Assembly: GCF_009770985.1 (NCBI RefSeq)
Contig: NZ_WSRW01000002.1
Span: forward strand, 744,001-808,000
Origin: Mucilaginibacter lacusdianchii
GTDB lineage: Bacteria > Bacteroidota > Bacteroidia > Sphingobacteriales > Sphingobacteriaceae
Direction: 5' to 3'
Length of the DNA: 64,000 nt
Position numbers and translations under genes: made by a program. The notes under the pieces were generated by a model. The model did no database searches and was not told where the DNA came from. It was given only the letters and a program-made list of their open reading frames with translations. Of the stretch, positions 35,204 through 44,687 are shown one piece after another (positions within the stretch are counted from its first letter, which is position 1; every line of letters starts with the position of its first letter).

Positions 35204-36196
35204 ATGGAATACAGAAAATTAGGCGACACCGATTTACAAGTATCGGCCATTACATTTGGCGCATGGGCAGCCGGTGGCTGGATGTGGGGCGGCAATGATG
35301 ACAAAGAAGCTATAGATGCCATGAAAGCGGCCTACGATTTAGGTATTACTTCTATCGATACCGCACCAGTTTACGGTCAGGGTAAAAGTGAAGAACTGGT
35401 AGGCCAAGCCATTAAAGGCATACAGCGCGACAAGGTACAGATATTAACCAAATATGGCATGCGCTGGGATATTGCCCAAGGCACTTTTGGTTTCAAAAGC
35501 AAGGATAACGACGGTAAGGATATTGACGTTTATAAATATGCAGCCAAAGACAGCATTATACAAGAATGTGAAAACAGTTTGAAACGCCTGGGTACCGATT
35601 ATATAGACCTGTACCAAATTCATTGGCCCGATGAAACGACACCTATTGATGAAACCATGGAAGCCATTTTGCAATTGCAACAGCAAGGCAAAATACGCGA
35701 AGCCGGGGTGAGCAATTACAATGTTGCCCAGATGCAGGAAGCCGAAAAAACAATTAAGCTGGCCAGCAACCAGGTACCGTTTAGTATGGTAAAACGCGAC
35801 ATTGAAAAAGATGTAATACCTTACTGTGTTGAAAACAATAAAGCCATTTTAGCTTATAGCCCTATGGAACGTGGTCTGTTAACCGGTAAAATGAAACCAG
35901 GTCAGCAATTTGGTGAGGGCGACCATCGTGCAGGTTTAAAATACTTTACCGACGAGAATATACAACGCACCAATGCATTCCTGGAAAAGATTAAGCCCCT
36001 GGCTGATGAGAAGAATGCAACTTTAGGCCAGTTAGTTATTCGCTGGACTATTGAGCATCCCGGTATTACCATTGCATTAGTAGGTGCCCGAAATGCCGAA
36101 CAGGCTGCGCAAAATGCTAAAGCTATTGAGGTAAAATTAAGTGCGGAGGAAATTCAATTCATCAATAGCGAGTTAGACAAACTGGTGTTAGTGTAG
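35204..36196 (+). CDS. Aldo/keto reductase
   Basis: A 330-residue single-domain NADPH-dependent oxidoreductase. The catalytic tetrad is visible: Asp52 and Tyr57 in SIDTAPVYGQGKSEEL, Lys83 in LTKYGMRW and His in YIDLYQIHWPD. The cofactor-binding C-terminal part has IALVGARNAEQ. It resembles the YajO/Tas-type general stress AKRs that reduce aldehydes and ketones of unknown identity. It is a single gene divergent from the BatA-like operon, which starts 166 bp away. Confidence 0.92.
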   Translation: MEYRKLGDTDLQVSAITFGAWAAGGWMWGGNDDKEAIDAMKAAYDLGITSIDTAPVYGQGKSEELVGQAIKGIQRDKVQILTKYGMRWDIAQGTFGFKSKDNDGKDIDVYKYAAKDSIIQECENSLKRLGTDYIDLYQIHWPDETTPIDETMEAILQLQQQGKIREAGVSNYNVAQMQEAEKTIKLASNQVPFSMVKRDIEKDVIPYCVENNKAILAYSPMERGLLTGKMKPGQQFGEGDHRAGLKYFTDENIQRTNAFLEKIKPLADEKNATLGQLVIRWTIEHPGITIALVGARNAEQAAQNAKAIEVKLSAEEIQFINSELDKLVLV

Positions 36197-36238
36197 GCTT
36201 CTGTAAATCTCCCACTTGGGAGGAAGATTTTAAACAAG

Positions 36239-36330
36239 AATGTCATCTCGAACGATAGTGAGAAATCTTTTGCAAGCGCACAAGCTAATTGCTTTCAAAA
36301 GATTTCTCGTTAGCACTCGAAATGACATTT
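36239..36330. repeat. Imperfect palindromic intergenic element
   Basis: A left arm starting AATGTCATCTCGAACGATAG and continuing GTGAGAAATCTTTTG mirrors a right arm CAAAAGATTTCTCGTTAGCA followed by CTCGAAATGACATT. The arms are about 38 nt long and enclose a short loop. This is the look of short dispersed palindromic (REP/MITE-like) units often found between genes in Sphingobacteriaceae. It sits between the aldo/keto reductase and the lipoprotein gene, both of which end towards it, so it may also work as a bidirectional terminator. Confidence 0.65.
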
Positions 36331-36391
36331 TTGTTTTATTGACCTTTCCCTTCAAAAGCCTTCCCTCCCGGGGGGAGAACTTTGGTTGGGC

Positions 36392-37222
36392 TTACCTATG
36401 CCTTCTGCGTTTTTTGCTGTGAGTTTCTTTCTTATGAGATGTTTGGCGTTTGCGCGATGATGATCTTCTGCTGGATGTGCGTTCGCGGTGCCGACTGCTT
36501 GAACGATGTTTAGGTTCTTCAGCTTTCGGCTTTTCAGCCGGTGAAGCAATGGGTTGAGCGGATGCCTTATTATCAGCCAACGTTGTGTCTTTACTGATTT
36601 GCTCTACGCTGATGCTGTTGCCGCGCAAATCATAAGCCAGCAAACGCTTTTGAATAGGCTTGGTGGCTGTAGAATCGTCTTCATTGTATACATCAAACTC
36701 CCGCATCAGCTTGCCGTCTTTTACAAAGAAATTATCGTTGCCACGGTAGCCTTTGCGTTGCGAACGGGTGAGTTTAGGGAACTCTAACTTCCGGGCATTA
36801 TCATCATTATACTCAAAGCCGTACACTACTGCTTTGTTTGTACTATCGGCAGCTTGCGTATGGATGAAAATCTCGGGGTTGCCGTCGGTATCCATATCCG
36901 AATTAATAACATCCACAATACGTCCTTCCAAATCGCCGGTGGTAGTGGTATATTTCCGTTCGGCAGAATCTGAACGTAATATTTGGAACGCACCTACGCT
37001 ATCTGTACCACGGCCCCAGCTTAACACGTCATACGTTAATCCGGGTGCTACCTCAACGCTTTTATGATAGCGGAAAGGGGCCATCAAAGCGCCTTTTTTT
37101 GCAGCAGAAGAGCCGGCTCCGGCGGTTACTGCTTGTAGTGATGCATCTTTTTTATCATTACTACAACTAGCTATAACAGCCATACCGCCCAGCAAAAAAT
37201 ATAGATAATGTTTTACCATCAT
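36392..37222 (-). CDS. Lipoprotein with strongly basic Ser/Arg/Lys/His tail
   Basis: A 276-residue protein with a lipoprotein signal (FLLGGMAVIASC, then SNDKKD). The middle part (about 40-215) is an ordinary soluble domain with a calcium-loop-like DVINSDMDTDGNPEIF, similar to FG-GAP/VCBS-type repeats. The last 35 residues are almost all Arg, Lys, Ser and His (RHRERTSSRRSSSRKRQTSH onwards). Such a tail could bind acidic surfaces such as lipid A, teichoic-like polymers, nucleic acid or peptidoglycan. I do not recognise the family. It is a single gene, convergent with the aldo/keto reductase. Confidence 0.75.
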   Translation of the reverse strand: MMVKHYLYFLLGGMAVIASCSNDKKDASLQAVTAGAGSSAAKKGALMAPFRYHKSVEVAPGLTYDVLSWGRGTDSVGAFQILRSDSAERKYTTTTGDLEGRIVDVINSDMDTDGNPEIFIHTQAADSTNKAVVYGFEYNDDNARKLEFPKLTRSQRKGYRGNDNFFVKDGKLMREFDVYNEDDSTATKPIQKRLLAYDLRGNSISVEQISKDTTLADNKASAQPIASPAEKPKAEEPKHRSSSRHRERTSSRRSSSRKRQTSHKKETHSKKRRRHR

Positions 37223-37268
37223 TTATAATTGGGTTTATATCAATAGTTTAATACAATAGTTTTATAAA

Positions 37269-37313
37269 GCAACGCAGAACTGCTTCAAATATTTTGAAGC
37301 AGTTCTGCGTTGC
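37269..37313. terminator. Perfect 21-bp hairpin downstream of the GH20 gene
   Basis: The arm GCAACGCAGAACTGCTTC plus AAA (37269-37289) pairs without mismatch with its complement (37293-37313) across a 3-nt loop. It starts 38 bp past the GH20 stop on the minus strand, so it is likely that gene's terminator or RNA-stabilising end, although the T run is poor. Confidence 0.6.
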
Positions 37314-37350
37314 CATTTTGTGATTCAAATATATTGAATCTTAGTCAGTT

Positions 37351-39657
37351 TTATTTATACAGGGAATCGGCTGACAATTCACCTTTAGGTTTGCCCGGAG
37401 GCGTCATAAACACCCGAAGCGAACTGGAAGCGCCGGCATCGAAATACTTAAGCGTAAAAGTATGAAATCCTTTTTGTAAAGGCACTTCACCTACCTGCTC
37501 ATATAAACTGTGCTTACCATCGTTATTCACGATAGGCTGATCGTCGATGTATAGAACAGAGCCGTCGTCTGATTTGGTATGAAACAGGTATTTACCATCT
37601 TCATCAATTTTAATATACCCCTCAAAATTTAGCCCAAATGTACGATTGGCTTTTTTGAAAGCTGATGTATTGAACGTTCTTACGGTGCCCGTATCTACCA
37701 CCCGTGCGGCATCCAACTGGCCAACCTCAGTGAAATCGCCCAGCATCAGTTCGTATTTCACGCCGGTAGCTGTACCGTTGTAAGGTACCGGTGGCAATGG
37801 GCTACGGTTAGTTACTACCATGCGGGTTACCTGGCTGCGCTTACCCGATGGTGTAATAACGATGGTTTGCAGCTCACGGTACTGATCGGGCGGAATATTG
37901 AGCGTAAAGGGCTTGGTATATACCAAATCAGTTTCACGAGGAGTGTACCCGTCAATGGTATAATAAATTTTAGCGCCTTCTACCGGTGTTTGTAAGTTCA
38001 CGGTTAACTGCGCAGCGGTATAAGACGTGTCTTTAGCACCTATTGCGGTTGGTACCCTGTAATTTATGTTATTTTTATCTAGCCATGCCAGATGCCTTGG
38101 CAAACGGGTTTCGGCAAAGTCGGCATAATTTTTATTGGCCAGTGGTGTCCATGCCACTTCAGATAACGCAAACAAGCGCGGCAGCAACATATATTCTGCT
38201 TTAGCCTCGGTGGCAATATATTCTGTCCACATATTGGCTTGCACACCCAAAATGTATTTATGCTGCTCAGCCGTTAAAGACGGAGAGGCTGGATTATAAC
38301 TATAAGTTTTTTGAAGCGGCCCAAAACTGCCTATGCTTAGCGGCTCTAAATCTGACCGTCCTTGAGCATGGTCAAAATACAAACCGCTTGAGCCTGGTGT
38401 CATAATTACGTTGTGATGTTGCTTGGCAGCGGCAATACCACCAGCCTCGCCCCGCCAGCTCATTACGGTTGCATTGGGTGCCAATCCGCCTTCCAGTATC
38501 TCATCCCAACCAATAATACTCCGGCCCTTGCTGTTCACAAACTTTTCCATACGTTGTATAAAATAGCTTTGTAAGCCGTGCTCGTCTTTCAATTTTAGCT
38601 TTTTAATTAATTGCTGGCAGTATGGTGATGACTTCCAGATCACCTTAGGCACCTCATCACCACCTATGTGAATGTATTTGCTTGGAAACAAGTCTACGAC
38701 CTCAGTAAGCACATCTTGCAAAAAAGCAAATGTTTTTTCGGTAGGGCAAAACACGTTGTTGAACACGCCCCAGGTTTCGGCCACTTTATATTCCTGATTA
38801 ACATCGCAGCTTAACTCCGGATAGGCCGCCAGTGCGGCCATAGCATGGCCCGGCATTTCAATTTCGGGTACAACAGTTATGTAGCGCGAGGCTGCATATT
38901 GTATCACTTCCCTAATCTGATCTTGTGTATAATAGCCACCGTATGGTGTGTTGTCAAACTGCTGCGGCATCCGGTCATGGTAATTACCGATAAGCGTTTG
39001 CGCACGCTGACTACCCACTTGCGTTAGGCGCGGATATTTTTTTATTTCAATCCGCCATCCCTGATCGTCAGTTAAGTGCCAATGAAATGTATTTAGCTTA
39101 TAGGCGGCCATCAGGTCGATGTACTTCTTAATAAATTCAACCGTAAAAAAATGGCGGCACACGTCCAGGTGCATACCCCGGTAGTTAAAACGCGGATAAT
39201 CGTCAATTGTGGCACAAGCTATTTTTGCTGTAGCACCATGCTCGGTCGGTAGCAATTGAACTAAGGTTTGAACGCCATAAAATCTTCCAGCACCACGGGC
39301 GGTAATAGTTACTTGATTAGCAGCCACTGTTAAGCGGTATCCCTCGGCGGGTAATGTTTCGGCACCACGGCTTGTAAATATAATTGCATTAGCCGGCGCG
39401 GGATTAGTACCACCAATTACTTTAACGTTAAGCCTTAGCTTATCACGCAGGTAAATTTTCAAGAATTCAACGGCCTTGCTATCGATAGAGTCGGCCTGAA
39501 TTACCGTTTCCTGGCTTAAAGTAAATGCACCAGCCGCCTTTTGAACAGATACAGGTGCCGGTATAATACCCATATTAGGGTCGGTAGATTGTGCTTTTGC
39601 AGCCTGGGTAAATATTATTACAAACAGAAAAACCAGTAAACGCAGCTTATTAGGCAT
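37351..39657 (-). CDS. GH20 beta-N-acetylhexosaminidase with C-terminal PA14 domain
   Basis: A 768-residue secreted enzyme: signal peptide (MPNKLRLLVFLFVIIFTQAAKAQS), a GH20b N-terminal domain, then the catalytic barrel with FNYRGMHLDVCRHFF, HWHLTDDQGWRIEI and the catalytic pair Asp334-Glu335 in HIGGDEVPK. A chitobiase-like C-terminal beta segment (NLQTPVEGAKIYYTIDGYTP) follows, and a PA14-type sugar-binding domain ends the protein (FNFEGYIKIDEDGKYLFHTKS-like, SDDGSVLYIDDQPIV). It should release terminal N-acetylglucosamine or -galactosamine from chitin oligomers, glycoproteins or peptidoglycan. The gene stands alone, not next to a SusCD pair. Confidence 0.95.
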   Translation of the reverse strand: MPNKLRLLVFLFVIIFTQAAKAQSTDPNMGIIPAPVSVQKAAGAFTLSQETVIQADSIDSKAVEFLKIYLRDKLRLNVKVIGGTNPAPANAIIFTSRGAETLPAEGYRLTVAANQVTITARGAGRFYGVQTLVQLLPTEHGATAKIACATIDDYPRFNYRGMHLDVCRHFFTVEFIKKYIDLMAAYKLNTFHWHLTDDQGWRIEIKKYPRLTQVGSQRAQTLIGNYHDRMPQQFDNTPYGGYYTQDQIREVIQYAASRYITVVPEIEMPGHAMAALAAYPELSCDVNQEYKVAETWGVFNNVFCPTEKTFAFLQDVLTEVVDLFPSKYIHIGGDEVPKVIWKSSPYCQQLIKKLKLKDEHGLQSYFIQRMEKFVNSKGRSIIGWDEILEGGLAPNATVMSWRGEAGGIAAAKQHHNVIMTPGSSGLYFDHAQGRSDLEPLSIGSFGPLQKTYSYNPASPSLTAEQHKYILGVQANMWTEYIATEAKAEYMLLPRLFALSEVAWTPLANKNYADFAETRLPRHLAWLDKNNINYRVPTAIGAKDTSYTAAQLTVNLQTPVEGAKIYYTIDGYTPRETDLVYTKPFTLNIPPDQYRELQTIVITPSGKRSQVTRMVVTNRSPLPPVPYNGTATGVKYELMLGDFTEVGQLDAARVVDTGTVRTFNTSAFKKANRTFGLNFEGYIKIDEDGKYLFHTKSDDGSVLYIDDQPIVNNDGKHSLYEQVGEVPLQKGFHTFTLKYFDAGASSSLRVFMTPPGKPKGELSADSLYK

Positions 39658-39827
39658 AAAGTATTTAATAGTAGGCGTTATAAAATTAACAAAAGCGAAA
39701 GTTAGCAGATTTTTAAGGCTTAGCGCTTATTGAATTGTAAAAAATATGTTCAAACACTTGAAAAACATCAGCCATTATTAACAACGTTTGTCGTCTTGAC
39801 AAAAATGAACAAAATTGTTTGTAAACA

Positions 39828-39862
39828 ACAAAGGGCTACCTTTTGCGGGTAGCCCTTTGTTT
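39828..39862 (-). terminator. Terminator of trxB
   Basis: AACAAAGGGCTACC and GGTAGCCCTTTGTT pair over 14 bp with a 7-nt loop, 16 bp after the trxB stop. Confidence 0.8.
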
Positions 39863-39878
39863 ATTTTTTAATTTAATA

Positions 39879-40844
39879 TTATGAATGTAGTTCTAACTCA
39901 GCAGCTTCCTTAGCAGCTAAATATCGTTCTGCATCTAAAGCGGCCATACAACCGGTGCCGGCGGCTGTAATTGCCTGGCGGTAAACATTGTCTTGAGCAT
40001 CGCCGCAGCAAAATACACCTTCGATATTGGTTTGCGTAGTACCTGGCTTGGTTAAAATGTAACCGGTTTCGTCCATATCAATCCAGCCTTTAAAAATATC
40101 TGTATTAGGGTGATGACCGATAGCCACAAAAAAGCCAGTTACATCAAGTGTATTTTCCTCTTGGGTTTTATTGTTTAATACCCTAACGCCGGTTACTACC
40201 TGACCATCGCCAACAATTTCTTGCGCTTCGGAGTTGTAAATTACTTCGATGTTTGGTGTATTAAGCACACGGCTTACCATAGCTCTTGATGCACGGAACT
40301 CATCTCTGCGAACCAGCATATATACTTTACGGCAAAGCTTAGCCAGATAAGTAGCTTCTTCGGCAGCGGTATCACCGGCGCCTACAATAGCTACGTCCTG
40401 TCCACGGAAAAAGAAACCATCACACACCGCACAGGCAGATACACCAAAGCCATTATATTTTTGCTCAGATTCCAACCCCAACCATTTAGCTGATGCACCA
40501 GTTGATATAATAACCGTATCGGCTAGTATGGTAGTCGCTTCATCCACCACCACTTTATGCGGCGCACTCGAAAAATCGACTGAACTGATGTAACCAAAGC
40601 GAATATCGGTTCCAAAACGCTCGGCCTGCTTACGGAAATCCTCCATCATTTCGGGGCCCATAATTCCATTGGGATAGCCCGGAAAATTTTCAACATCAGT
40701 AGTTTGGGTAAGCTGCCCGCCGGCCAGCATACCGGTATATAAAACGGGTTTCAGATCGGCGCGGGCGGCATATATAGCGGCAGTATAACCAGCAGGGCCC
40801 GAACCAATGATCAGGCATTTAACGTGTTCTAACTCTTGAGACAT
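39879..40844 (-). CDS. trxB: Thioredoxin-disulfide reductase
   Basis: A 321-residue flavoenzyme that passes electrons from NADPH to thioredoxin. Seen: FAD-binding IIGSGPAGYTAAIYAAR at the N terminus, GGQLTQTTDVENFPGY, the redox pair Cys138-Cys141 in SACAVCDGFF, the NADPH-binding AIVGAGDTAAEEA and the C-terminal FAD segment GVFCCGDAQD. The length is normal. It is a single-gene unit with its own clear promoter and terminator. Confidence 0.97.
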   Translation of the reverse strand: MSQELEHVKCLIIGSGPAGYTAAIYAARADLKPVLYTGMLAGGQLTQTTDVENFPGYPNGIMGPEMMEDFRKQAERFGTDIRFGYISSVDFSSAPHKVVVDEATTILADTVIISTGASAKWLGLESEQKYNGFGVSACAVCDGFFFRGQDVAIVGAGDTAAEEATYLAKLCRKVYMLVRRDEFRASRAMVSRVLNTPNIEVIYNSEAQEIVGDGQVVTGVRVLNNKTQEENTLDVTGFFVAIGHHPNTDIFKGWIDMDETGYILTKPGTTQTNIEGVFCCGDAQDNVYRQAITAAGTGCMAALDAERYLAAKEAAELELHS

Positions 40845-40863
40845 CAGCGTAGTAATTATGCAG

Positions 40864-40894
40864 CAAAGTTACGATTTTAATGCCCATACCACAA
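40864..40894 (-). promoter_or_regulatory. Promoter of trxB
   Basis: On the minus strand TTG (complement of 40892-40894), 20 bp, then TAACTTTG (complement of 40864-40871): full consensus. The ATG is 20 bp further on, so the leader is short. Confidence 0.75.
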
Positions 40895-40989
40895 ACACCG
40901 GCGCGTCAGCGCTGCGCCATTGTTTATTGAGAGCATTTTGACAATTTACATTGTCTTTGAAATTGAAAAGAAATTACATTCAGAACTGT

Positions 40990-41013
40990 TTTATTGAAAT
41001 TAATTTCAATAAA
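40990..41013. promoter_or_regulatory. 24-bp perfect palindrome
   Basis: The half-site TTTATTGAAATT is followed directly by its own reverse complement, with no spacer. It lies in the 318-bp gap downstream of the XRE gene and upstream of trxB. A perfect 24-bp palindrome suggests a dimeric regulator site, although AT-rich palindromes can arise by chance. The rest of the gap (40900-41162) shows nothing else. Confidence 0.35.
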
Positions 41014-41162
41014 TTCAACGAAACACGCAACAAATAATCGTGTTACACAGTAACAATGTAAAAAACGAAAGCCATGCTGATTATGACGATTATTTATTTG
41101 TGCAAACGCTATAACGTAGTAACTTGGTTTAAGAAAAAGCCTGCAGCAGTTTAGTTCGTTAA

Positions 41163-41555
41163 TCAATGGTTTTTGCTAAGCAATTCTATTATCTTTTCTT
41201 TATCCTTTAACTGGCTCTCCAGTAGTTTTATCTGTTTTACTAAGCCGTCCTTTTCTACCTGGTAAATGGTATGCGGTTCAGCAGCCACGGACATTTCTGA
41301 GTCATCAGATGAATAAATTACGCCTTTTTTTGCCGTATGGTCTATAAAAAAAGATACCGGCTTTTTTAGCACCTCTGCTATCTTTTTGAGCGTTTTTAGT
41401 TTGATGCTATCTGTTGAAAGCATTTTGTAAAAACCAGCTTCGGTCATTTCAATATTTTTGGCTAAATCCGAAAGGGTTACCCCCATCTGTTTTGCCTGCT
41501 GCCTGATGTTGGCCTCTAGATTCGCAAAAAAAATATTCTCTTGTTTATCAGACAT
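41163..41555 (-). CDS. XRE-family helix-turn-helix transcriptional regulator
   Basis: A 130-residue protein. Residues about 8-70 form a Cro/C1-type HTH (VTLSDLAKNIEMTEAGFYKMLS as helices 2-3, then LKTLKKIAEVLKKPVSFF). The C-terminal 40 residues (YQVEKDGLVKQIKLLESQLKDKEKIIELLS) are a coiled coil, probably the dimerisation surface. A near-perfect dyad lies 45 bp upstream of the start, which fits autoregulation. It could be the remains of a phage or mobile-element repressor; no such element is seen next to it. A possibly broken small gene is divergent from it. Confidence 0.88.
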   Translation of the reverse strand: MSDKQENIFFANLEANIRQQAKQMGVTLSDLAKNIEMTEAGFYKMLSTDSIKLKTLKKIAEVLKKPVSFFIDHTAKKGVIYSSDDSEMSVAAEPHTIYQVEKDGLVKQIKLLESQLKDKEKIIELLSKNH

Positions 41556-41599
41556 TTGTGTAAGTTTAATGCAAAATAGTTGAGCTTTTAATTGCGGCT

Positions 41600-41624
41600 T
41601 ACTAAACTTTATTTTAGTTTAGTA
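41600..41624. promoter_or_regulatory. Inverted repeat between XRE gene and divergent small ORF (operator candidate)
   Basis: TACTAAACT and AGTTTAGTA are perfect 9-bp arms around TTATTTT. It lies 45 bp before the XRE start codon and 50 bp before the divergent ATG at 41675, as expected for an XRE dimer operator controlling both directions. Confidence 0.5.
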
Positions 41625-41674
41625 GTAGTAAGAATTACAAAGCTTAGAAAAACTTTGCCGAATTAAATAAAAAT

Positions 41675-41860
41675 ATGTCTGATCGTATATATAAATACGC
41701 AATTAGTGAACTTATGTGCAAGCTTTCTGTTACTGAATATCGTAAATCTTTACGCACTATCCCAAACAGTTGGGTATTAGCGACAGATTGTTTACCAACT
41801 ATCAGAACGTTTAAATGCACTATAGGAACTATCTTTCTCATAAAAAAACAAACCTATTAA
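41675..41860 (+). pseudogene. Possible frameshifted remnant of a small HTH-type protein
   Basis: The 61-codon frame starts well (MSDRIYKYAISELMCKLSVT, then EYRKSLRTIPN) but ends in an atypical string of W, C and hydrophobic residues. In the next frame, from 41770, the text LGISDRLFTNYQNV continues naturally where IPN stops, like a helix-turn-helix recognition segment, and ends at TAA 41812-41814. A single missing base near 41768 would join the two parts, so I read this as a broken or sequencing-frameshifted small DNA-binding gene. It is divergent from the XRE gene and shares its operator candidate. It is also possible that neither frame is translated. Confidence 0.35.
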
Positions 41861-41973
41861 GAACCTTTGTTGGTTTATATTTAAGCGGACTTAAAAGTTT
41901 AACACAGAGCACCGATGCACTTGTAAACATCAATTAAAACCAAAAGCCGGGAAAAATCTTATTATACATTACC

Positions 41974-42210
41974 ATGCCTAACGTGAACGACCAGTATTTG
42001 ATAGCTCTGCTAAAAGAGCAAACCATTAAGAAAGCAGCATTTGACGAACAAATACAGCTTGAACTTTCGGACAAATCTGAATTTGCTGTTGCAAAGAAAC
42101 AGCGGCGGGAATACATGAAATTTTTAGCCGGCCGCCTTACCCAAATCAACTTATTGCTGGAAATGTGGGCAGATGCCGTTGAACTGAATCTAGACCAGAT
42201 ACTGGAATAG
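41974..42210 (+). CDS. Small charged helical protein, unknown
   Basis: A 78-residue, highly charged, mostly helical protein (LLKEQTIKKAAFDEQIQLEL, AVAKKQRREYMKFLAGRLTQ) with no recognised domain. The amino-acid composition is normal for a real protein, which favours it over the opposite-strand frame (41934-42221), whose translation is Cys/Ser/Phe-rich. No clear promoter was seen. It may be linked to the regulator locus just upstream. Confidence 0.5.
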   Translation: MPNVNDQYLIALLKEQTIKKAAFDEQIQLELSDKSEFAVAKKQRREYMKFLAGRLTQINLLLEMWADAVELNLDQILE

Positions 42211-42253
42211 TCAGTGGCCATTGTTGCATCTTAAAAAAATAATATGTTTGAGG

Positions 42254-42838
42254 TTAAGTTAAATTTCGGTCTTTAAACCATACTTCATCGGGTTGCACTT
42301 TAAAGCTTGCCATGGTATTTACCAGTTCGTCTGCATCAGCAGAAGTAAGCACCAACTGCCGGTTAACCGGTTTCAGGAAGCGCTGCTCTACCATTACATC
42401 CATCTGCTTTAACAGAAAATCGTAAAAGCCATTTACATTTAATATACCAATGGGCTTATGGTGCAAGCCTAACTGTAACCATGTAAGCACTTCAAAAAAC
42501 TCTTCAAGTGTACCAAACCCACCGGGCAGCATAATAATACCGTCGCACAAATCATTCATCATTTGCTTGCGCTGGTGCATATTTTCTACAATGTGTAACT
42601 CGGTTAAACCGGTATGTCCAACCTCTTTATCCATCAAAAACTGAGGTATTACACCAATGGCTTTACCACCTTGCTGCAGTACGGCATCGGCAAGCAGACC
42701 CATAACGCCTACACGACCGCCGCCAAATATCAGCGTTATATTTTTGCTAACCATTACTCGGGCCAGCTGATCTATTGCTTCTTTCAATACCGGATCACCG
42801 TTAAAATTAGCGCCGCAGAATACACAGATTGATTTCAT
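42254..42838 (-). CDS. LOG-family (cytokinin riboside 5'-monophosphate phosphoribohydrolase-like) protein
   Basis: A 194-residue Rossmann-type protein of the TIGR00730/LOG family. The signature PGGFGTLEEFFEVLTW (PGGxGTxxE) and the N-terminal SICVFCGAN plus LIFGGGRVGVMGLLADAVL are present. Members hydrolyse nucleotide 5'-monophosphates to base and ribose 5-phosphate; plant LOGs activate cytokinins, and in bacteria the natural substrate is mostly AMP-like and often unclear. It sits 84 bp downstream of guaB on the same strand, beyond guaB's terminator, so it is probably transcribed on its own or by read-through. Confidence 0.92.
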   Translation of the reverse strand: MKSICVFCGANFNGDPVLKEAIDQLARVMVSKNITLIFGGGRVGVMGLLADAVLQQGGKAIGVIPQFLMDKEVGHTGLTELHIVENMHQRKQMMNDLCDGIIMLPGGFGTLEEFFEVLTWLQLGLHHKPIGILNVNGFYDFLLKQMDVMVEQRFLKPVNRQLVLTSADADELVNTMASFKVQPDEVWFKDRNLT

Positions 42839-42849
42839 ACTAAAAAAAT

Positions 42850-42878
42850 AGCTCCGAATACATGATGTATCCGGAGCT
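42850..42878 (-). terminator. Terminator of guaB
   Basis: AGCTCCG and CGGAGCT form the outer 7-bp stem with further ATACAT/ATGTAT pairing inside; on the minus strand it is followed by a run of seven T (complement of 42842-42848). Confidence 0.75.
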
Positions 42879-42922
42879 GGTAAAATTATTGAATTTAATT
42901 CGGTACTATAAAAATTAAACGC

Positions 42923-44448
<1,526 letters not shown>

Positions 44449-44601
44449 ACGGTATAAACTTTAAAACAGGTTTGTGAGTTTAAAATGATAATACGAAAAG
44501 TTATATTCATACAATTAACCAATTTATGTTACAGTATATTAGTTACATAACCGTTATTTAACCCATTAATTTATAATTAGTTAAAATGGAGCTAAGTTTA
44601 T

Positions 44602-44609
44602 TACTTTTG
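44602..44609 (+). promoter_or_regulatory. -7 element before the secreted hypothetical gene
   Basis: TACTTTTG fits TAnnTTTG, with no TTG at the expected distance. It would place transcription start near 44615, about 70 nt before the ATG at 44688. Confidence 0.35.
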
Positions 44610-44687
44610 CACATAACAACCTAATCATCAATATCAATTCCGCATACCAGTTACTTCAATTGCCGTAAACTGCTTTTAGGATGCTCC

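Noticed and set aside
36240..36422. 60-codon plus-strand ORF after the aldo/keto reductase
   Set aside because: It lies almost wholly in the palindromic element and its sequence only reflects the repeat arms.
40924..41166. 80-codon minus-strand ORF overlapping the end of the XRE gene
   Set aside because: Its translation is a mix of Cys, Phe and Asn with no domain. It crosses the 24-bp palindrome and only starts inside the XRE gene's tail, so it is read as spurious.
41934..42221. 95-codon minus-strand ORF opposite the small plus-strand gene at 41974
   Set aside because: The composition (Ser/Cys/Phe-rich) is that of an antisense shadow, while the plus frame is normal charged protein.
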